A stretch of 64,000 nucleotides of DNA from Chlorogloeopsis fritschii (lineage in GTDB: Bacteria > Cyanobacteriota > Cyanobacteriia > Cyanobacteriales > Nostocaceae). Numbering within the stretch: position 1 is the stretch's first letter; each line of letters opens with the position of its first letter. The notes beneath the pieces were generated by a model. It was not told where the DNA came from, searched no databases, and was given only the letters and a program-made list of their open reading frames with translations. The translations under genes were made by a program, and so were the position numbers. The DNA lies in assembly GCF_043099315.1 (NCBI RefSeq), contig NZ_CP170746.1; one strand, given 5' to 3'. Of the stretch, positions 59,680 to 64,000 are shown piece by piece.

Positions 59680-60072
59680 TCATTGATTCGGCTGGGGTGT
59701 AGCTGATGGCAGCGTAATCACTGGCAAGCTTGTGCTTGGTTGTGTCTGCGGTTGTCCTTGCTGCTGTTGTTGAAAGCGTAGTTTTTGCCTTTCTTTAAAA
59801 TCTCTGGCAACATCATTAATGTCCGAGTTTTGTTCCGTAGAATCCCAACTGCGGCCTCTAAGATTAGCGCAATGAATTAAGTTAAATACATTGAAAGAAC
59901 TGTCTTGACTATTGCCAGAACAGAAATCGGTATTCTGTGGATCGTAAGTTGTTTGGTCGTACTGATTGGTAAGTTGAGCTAAACTGGGTTGCGGCACGAG
60001 CAAAGAGGCAAAGCCAAGACTTGCAAAAGTGGCAACAGTAAGCCGAGTTAGTGGTAAAAAAAAGATTTTCAT
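59680..60072 (-). CDS. Exported Gln-rich hypothetical protein
   Basis: 130 aa. Signal peptide MKIFFLPLTRLTVATFASLG with an A-x-A-like cleavage near PSLAQ (residue about 33). The mature part has two cysteines (DFCSGNS, IHCANLRG) that may form a disulfide, then a charged helix (NDVARDFKERQKLRF) and a low-complexity tail with five consecutive Gln and Pro/Thr repeats. No family recognised. It is downstream of the ABC-2 permease (46 bp) on the same strand, so may be in its unit. Confidence 0.7.
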   Translation of the reverse strand: MKIFFLPLTRLTVATFASLGFASLLVPQPSLAQLTNQYDQTTYDPQNTDFCSGNSQDSSFNVFNLIHCANLRGRSWDSTEQNSDINDVARDFKERQKLRFQQQQQGQPQTQPSTSLPVITLPSATPQPNQ

Positions 60073-60118
60073 GCAGATTTACCCCTCGTGTTCCTCCGAG
60101 TATAACGATGCTTCTATT

Positions 60119-61015
60119 TTATGAGAGAGTTTGCCGAAGTCGGGGTTGGATAATTAGCAAAGCAAAGACAGCAAACCCTAGTAACACGAGAATTGAACTG
60201 CCAAAAGTAACATCACCCCAAAAAGCGTGCATGACTACACTATTTAATCCCCAATCTTTGTGGAGATAAAGATAGCGAATTGGCTCAATAGCATAGCTGA
60301 GGGGATTAAGAGTAGCAATAATTTGCAACCACTTGGGCATGAAAGACAAAGGAGCCAAAGCAGTGCTGGCAAATAATAGTGGCAAGTTTGAGACAAAAAT
60401 TACTGCAATCAATTCTATGTGCCCCGGTAAGGCAAAAGCCAATCCCAAGCTCAACGCTGTCACACCCAAAGCGAGTAGAAAGACTATCAAAGCGATCGCA
60501 CCTAACCCAGTTGCATTCGGTAAACCTGCACCCAAGAATGCCGCTGCTGCCACAATCACCGCTGCTTGCAGCAAACTCTGACTAATAATAAAAATTGCCG
60601 AAGCTAGAACAATCGAATACCGTGATGCGAGAGGAGCCACTAATAAGCGATTCAAAAAACCAAACTCGCGATCAAACATCACAGGTAAACCAGCATTCAG
60701 CGCTCCAGCAAAAGCTGTAAACACAATGATGCCTGCGCTTAAAAATTGGGCGTAATTTGGAGTATCGCCAAATATTCCTTTTGGTGCATTTTGAAATAAA
60801 GCGCCAAACAGCACCAACCACATTACAGGCTGTATAATTCCTGCAATCAAAGTGGAAGGACGTCTCTGCAATTGAATAAACAAGCGACGAGTCAACGCCA
60901 AAGTTTCTTGAACTAACTCACCAAAGAAATTGGGAGTTTTATCTACATAAGCTTGTGGCGCAGCAACTTGCTGCCAGTTAATATCCGGTTTTGGAGGTAT
61001 GACAGTACCACTCAT
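60119..61015 (-). CDS. ABC-2 type exporter permease (DrrB-like)
   Basis: 298 aa with six predicted membrane helices from about residue 55: STLIAGIIQPVMWLVLFGAL, QFLSAGIIVFTAFAGALNAG, and later VFLLALGVTALSLGLAFAL and VIFVSNLPLLFASTAL. The loop with MFDREFGFLNRLLVAPL is the ABC-2 coupling signature. It ends with a helix before PRLRQTLS. Partner ATPase is the gene 69 bp upstream. Exporter substrate (drug, lipid or polysaccharide) is not deducible; the DrrAB-like assignment refers to architecture only. Confidence 0.9.
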   Translation of the reverse strand: MSGTVIPPKPDINWQQVAAPQAYVDKTPNFFGELVQETLALTRRLFIQLQRRPSTLIAGIIQPVMWLVLFGALFQNAPKGIFGDTPNYAQFLSAGIIVFTAFAGALNAGLPVMFDREFGFLNRLLVAPLASRYSIVLASAIFIISQSLLQAAVIVAAAAFLGAGLPNATGLGAIALIVFLLALGVTALSLGLAFALPGHIELIAVIFVSNLPLLFASTALAPLSFMPKWLQIIATLNPLSYAIEPIRYLYLHKDWGLNSVVMHAFWGDVTFGSSILVLLGFAVFALLIIQPRLRQTLS

Positions 61016-61084
61016 GTTAATTTTTGGTAATTGTTAATTGTTCATTGCCATTAGCTATTAACCATTAGCTATTAGCCATTACCC

Positions 61085-62104
61085 TCATCTCATATTTTGC
61101 TTTTTTTCCGCCTTCGGATCGCGATTTCCCAGTGCAGCCAGTTCCGCATCCATTAGTGTACGTCCTGTCGCTGCCAGGTAAACATCATCTAAGCTAGGAC
61201 GAGATTGAGAAATACCAAATATGGGTAATCCAGCATGGTTCAAGGCTTGCTGAATGGTGATTAAAGTGTCATTCTGTGGTGTTACCACCAAGTTGAGGGA
61301 ATTACCTTGAGCGCTATTGATAATTACTTCTTGGACAAATGGTAAAGGTGCTAGTAATTCTTTTGCTTTTTGAGCTTCCTCTGGTGGTGTAAACTCTTGG
61401 ATGCGTAAAGTAATACGATCGCCTCCCACTTTATCTTTGAGTTGGGAAGGTGTACCAGTCGCAATTACTACTCCACGGTCAATAATTGCCACGCGATCGG
61501 CTAAAGCGTCAACTTCTTCCAGATAATGACTGGTAATCACTACCGTGGTTCCTGCTTCCCGCAACTTTCTTAAGAATTCCCAGACGATAAAACGGCTTTC
61601 AATGTCAAGCCCAACGGTTGGCTCGTCCAAAACCAGTACATCCGGTGCGTGCAGTAATCCAGCAGCTAAGTCGAGACGCTTGCGCAAGCCACCAGAGTAA
61701 GTACCAGTTTTTTTGTCGGCGTATTCCTGCAAACCAAGCAAACTCAGCACTGTGTCAACACGTTGTTTTGCCACTGCCGTTGGTAAGTGATAAAGTGCTG
61801 CTTGTAGTTGCAGCAGTTCGCGTCCAGTTAAAACTTTATCTAAAGCCACTTCCTGTGCTACATAACCAAGCCGTTGTCTTGCAGCTTTAGGATTATCTAA
61901 CACCGAAATGCCAGATACTTCTATTTTGCCAGCATCTGGTGTGGTGAGAGTACACAAAGCACGTAGGGTAGTGGTTTTACCTGCTCCATTTGGCCCTAGT
62001 AAACCAAAAATTTCTCCTGGTTCAACCTGAAAGGAAACATCCTTAACAGCTTCTATTGAACCGTAACGCTTTTTTAGATTTTCAATTAAAACGGCGGGAG
62101 CCAT
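61085..62104 (-). CDS. ABC exporter ATP-binding protein (DrrA/CcmA-like)
   Basis: 339 aa. Walker A GPNGAGKTTTLRAL at about 34-47, Q-loop YVAQEVALDKVLTGREL, signature TYSGGLRKRLDLAAGLL, Walker B DVLVLDEPTVGLD, switch His in VVITSHYLEEVDALADR. The C-terminal 110 residues are the regulatory domain of the daunorubicin-resistance group (GGDRITLRIQEF, GISQSRPSLDDVYLAATGR). Same strand and 69 bp from the permease, so they form one exporter. The lysine-rich C-terminus KAEKKQNMR is as expected. Confidence 0.93.
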   Translation of the reverse strand: MAPAVLIENLKKRYGSIEAVKDVSFQVEPGEIFGLLGPNGAGKTTTLRALCTLTTPDAGKIEVSGISVLDNPKAARQRLGYVAQEVALDKVLTGRELLQLQAALYHLPTAVAKQRVDTVLSLLGLQEYADKKTGTYSGGLRKRLDLAAGLLHAPDVLVLDEPTVGLDIESRFIVWEFLRKLREAGTTVVITSHYLEEVDALADRVAIIDRGVVIATGTPSQLKDKVGGDRITLRIQEFTPPEEAQKAKELLAPLPFVQEVIINSAQGNSLNLVVTPQNDTLITIQQALNHAGLPIFGISQSRPSLDDVYLAATGRTLMDAELAALGNRDPKAEKKQNMR

Positions 62105-62209
62105 GACAGCTTATCCCTAACAACTATACAAATCTCAACAATTTCTACTTCTATTGTAGTTGAGTAGTGTTAGGTGAAGCGATCGCTTGGATACTGCTTT
62201 TCAATCTTA

Positions 62210-63055
62210 TTAACTGGTTTGAGGAGGAGAGATATTTGTAAGGTAATTTATTAAATCACTTTGGCTATTGAAATCCAACAGCGCCTCAGCTAATTCCTCT
62301 AGTTGAGTAATAGAGAATGTGCGGATCTGCTGTTCTATCTCTGGCTCAATTACACCAAACCGACGTGTCAAAAGACGTAGAATCAGCGCTAAAGCCTCTT
62401 GTTTCTTTCCTCGTTCTTCTCCCTTCTGCAAAATATCTTGATAAATTACAGATTCTTGCATAATTTCCTCTCTGAAAAGCTGTTTAATCAGATTTTTCTC
62501 AAACCGCAAACCAGCCAAAACCTGCACGCAAGCTGATATGTTTTGTCGTTCGTCTGTTTCTTCAATCATATCGACAGCAGCAGCGACTTGCTCTAATAAA
62601 GCTTGAGGTGAGTTGGTTTGGGCTAGCGTCGCCAGTGGTAAGAGTGCGGGGTTAGCTAGTAGTGGTGTGGGATCTTCTTCCCATAAACGAATGATTCGAT
62701 ATCGGTGTGTGGTGTTTGTGTCTATATACTGATTTTGAAAAACGATTTCAGAAGATGTAGCTTGAAGGAAAATTAACACCTGCTGAATATCACACCAGTA
62801 TTGTCGTTTTAATCTGGTGTAATAATCCAGCATCCGAAAGTCTAATGAGGGTGTGGATGCTGGGGAAGCTTGAAACTCTAAATGTAGGATTTGGTTGGAG
62901 ATTTGTAAAAACGTTACCGAATCAGCGCGTATTGGTTCAAGGTTCAGTTCTGTTTTTAGTACCTGTATATCGGAAGTGTCAGATGCAAGTAACCATCTGG
63001 CAAAATCAGCAGGGTAGTGTTCGGCAAGGTATTTGCAGGTGTTGTCGTAACTCAA
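62210..63055 (-). CDS. Rpn/PD-(D/E)XK nuclease-family protein with DUF4351
   Basis: 281 aa. N-terminal PD-(D/E)XK core: Asp45 (IRADSVTFLQ), Glu60-x-Gln62 (LHLEFQASPA), then the conserved LDYYTRLKRQY. The C-terminal DUF4351 part contains LILRLLTRRFG and ITQLEELAEALLDF. Such proteins, often annotated as transposases, include RpnA-type nucleases linked to recombination, and are abundant in cyanobacteria. Active-site acids appear intact. Upstream spacer 63056-63402 (347 bp) contains no gene that I can support. Confidence 0.85.
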   Translation of the reverse strand: MSYDNTCKYLAEHYPADFARWLLASDTSDIQVLKTELNLEPIRADSVTFLQISNQILHLEFQASPASTPSLDFRMLDYYTRLKRQYWCDIQQVLIFLQATSSEIVFQNQYIDTNTTHRYRIIRLWEEDPTPLLANPALLPLATLAQTNSPQALLEQVAAAVDMIEETDERQNISACVQVLAGLRFEKNLIKQLFREEIMQESVIYQDILQKGEERGKKQEALALILRLLTRRFGVIEPEIEQQIRTFSITQLEELAEALLDFNSQSDLINYLTNISPPQTS

Positions 63056-63402
63056 GAGGAATCGCTTTTTAAGTGACTATATCCATATACTAATTAGCAT
63101 GAGTTATTTAATATACCATTTGACTCAAGAAGCGATCGCTCCGTTGTGATTACCTTCTAAATTTTGGGTTTGCCTATTTTAATAAATTTTAATCATACTT
63201 GTAGATAGATTTATTTATATAGCTAGATCGGATTTTTTTTAATTCGTTATAGTCTATACATCACAACTTGCCCAGCCAACTAACGACAGCAAAGTTTCTT
63301 CTGGCGTGACTAAATAGGTTGGTATACCTCTCGTAAGAAAAGCGCAATTGAAACTAATAGTCGGCTTTAGCACTAAGTGTATAAATTTTTGCATTTAACC
63401 GT

Positions 63403-64000
63403 ATGCCCACTGAACAGTTAACCAGAGAAAGCGACAATTTAGATTTAAAACAGCTACTGAGAACCTTATCGGCTGTCAAAAAAGGCGACTTTTCAGCGCG
63501 GATGCCTATAGACCAAACTGGTATGGCAGGAAAAATTGCCGATACACTCAACGATATTATTGAGCAAAATGAGCGACTGGCAGCAGAGCTACAGCGAATT
63601 AGTAACGTTGTTGGTAAAGAAGGCAAAATCTCCGAACGTGCTTCTTTGGGAAATGTACGCGGTTCTTGGTCTGCTTGTGTTGATTCTGTCAATACACTAA
63701 TTACAGATTTAGTGCAGCCGACAGCGGAAACAGCACGAGTGATCCGAGCCGTTGCGAATGGCGATCTATCCCAAAGGATTGCACCAGAAATTGAAGGCAG
63801 ACCTCTCAAAGGCGAATTTTACCAAACTGCCCAAATGGTAAATACGATGGTGGATCAGCTCAACGGGTTTGCCAGTGAAGTAACGCGGGTAGCTCGCGAG
63901 GTGGGAACTGAAGGAAAACTCGGCGTGCAAGCCCAAGTACCGGGCGTGGCTGGTACTTGGAAGGATTTAACAGACAGCGTGAACTTGATGGCAGGTAACT
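63403..64000 (+). CDS. HAMP-repeat sensor protein, 5' part (runs off the window)
   Basis: An open frame from ATG 63403 continues to the window end without a stop (199 codons and one base). It encodes repeats of HAMP-type units: GDFSARMPIDQTGMAGKIAD, then NGDLSQRIAPEIEGRPLKGE, with linkers such as VGTEGKLGVQAQVPGVAGTW and SDSVN/DSVNLMAG. This poly-HAMP arrangement is typical of large cyanobacterial hybrid histidine kinases (Nik1/HK-HAMP group), whose kinase and receiver domains would lie beyond the window. No membrane segment at the start, so it is probably cytosolic. Kinase activity is inferred. Confidence 0.85.
   Translation, partial: MPTEQLTRESDNLDLKQLLRTLSAVKKGDFSARMPIDQTGMAGKIADTLNDIIEQNERLAAELQRISNVVGKEGKISERASLGNVRGSWSACVDSVNTLITDLVQPTAETARVIRAVANGDLSQRIAPEIEGRPLKGEFYQTAQMVNTMVDQLNGFASEVTRVAREVGTEGKLGVQAQVPGVAGTWKDLTDSVNLMAGN

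Overview
The window looks like chromosome from a filamentous, probably heterocyst-forming (Nostocales-type) cyanobacterium. The sequence shows many GCGATCGC (HIP1) octamers, two psbA genes, PsbP, Ycf51, a cyanobacterial-type phosphoenolpyruvate carboxylase, zeta-carotene desaturase, CrtO ketolases and several small protein families known only from cyanobacteria. Spacers carry dispersed palindromes and heptanucleotide tandem repeats of the kind common in Nostocales. No rRNA or tRNA gene and no CRISPR array was recognised.

Layout. 1-2.4 kb: a HAD-family protein, a decayed ParE-type toxin remnant, an array of seven helically phased palindromes, a small unknown gene, a DUF4112 protein. 2.4-4.0 kb: an IS200/IS605-type element with tnpB and a divergent ribbon-helix-helix gene. 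4.0-11.1 kb: an arsenic-resistance island (arsC; GAPDH-arsJ; arsI; arsR; arsR2-pstS-acr3) tied together by repeated ArsR-like operators, including a near-identical 29-bp promoter/operator in front of two transcription units. 11-16.5 kb: aminotransferase, polyol/alcohol dehydrogenase-like protein, peptidoglycan-binding protein, Ycf51, saccharopine-dehydrogenase-like protein. 16.6-20.4 kb: tandem crtO-type genes. 20.5-29.5 kb: DUF2993, topoisomerase IB, PsbP, Maf, small cyanobacterial proteins and ppc, which carries an in-frame heptamer-repeat insert. 29.7-34.6 kb: a DUF1574/SGNH protein plus MBOAT acyltransferase pair. 34.9-37.5 kb: tandem psbA, the second encoding a divergent D1. 37.7-43.1 kb: small genes, a CPBP protease, a TM2 protein and an IS630-type insertion sequence with a -1 frameshift signal. 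43.5-52.2 kb: copper-type P-type ATPase, FHA protein, TIGR01777 epimerase, TPR protein, SufA-type protein and a large acidic cyanobacterial protein. 52.2-53.8 kb: AT-rich gene-poor stretch. 53.8-64 kb: small RHH gene, crtQ with an SRPBCC protein, ferredoxin and cobQ, PrxQ-type peroxiredoxin, an ABC-2 exporter, a PD-(D/E)XK nuclease and the 5' end of a HAMP-repeat sensor protein that leaves the window.

How the genes work together. The arsenic island offers three routes: arsenate reduction (ArsC) with arsenite efflux (Acr3); conversion of arsenate to 1-arseno-3-phosphoglycerate by the GAPDH and its export by ArsJ; and cleavage of organoarsenicals by ArsI. Two ArsR repressors and a phosphate-binding lipoprotein accompany them. 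The carotenoid genes (crtO pair, crtQ) are in separate places. The DUF1574/MBOAT pair has the parts of a cell-surface O-acylation system. At least four families of small inverted-repeat elements, two of them present as clear multi-copy MITE-like sequences and one with an 8-bp target duplication, show that small non-autonomous elements have shaped the spacers.
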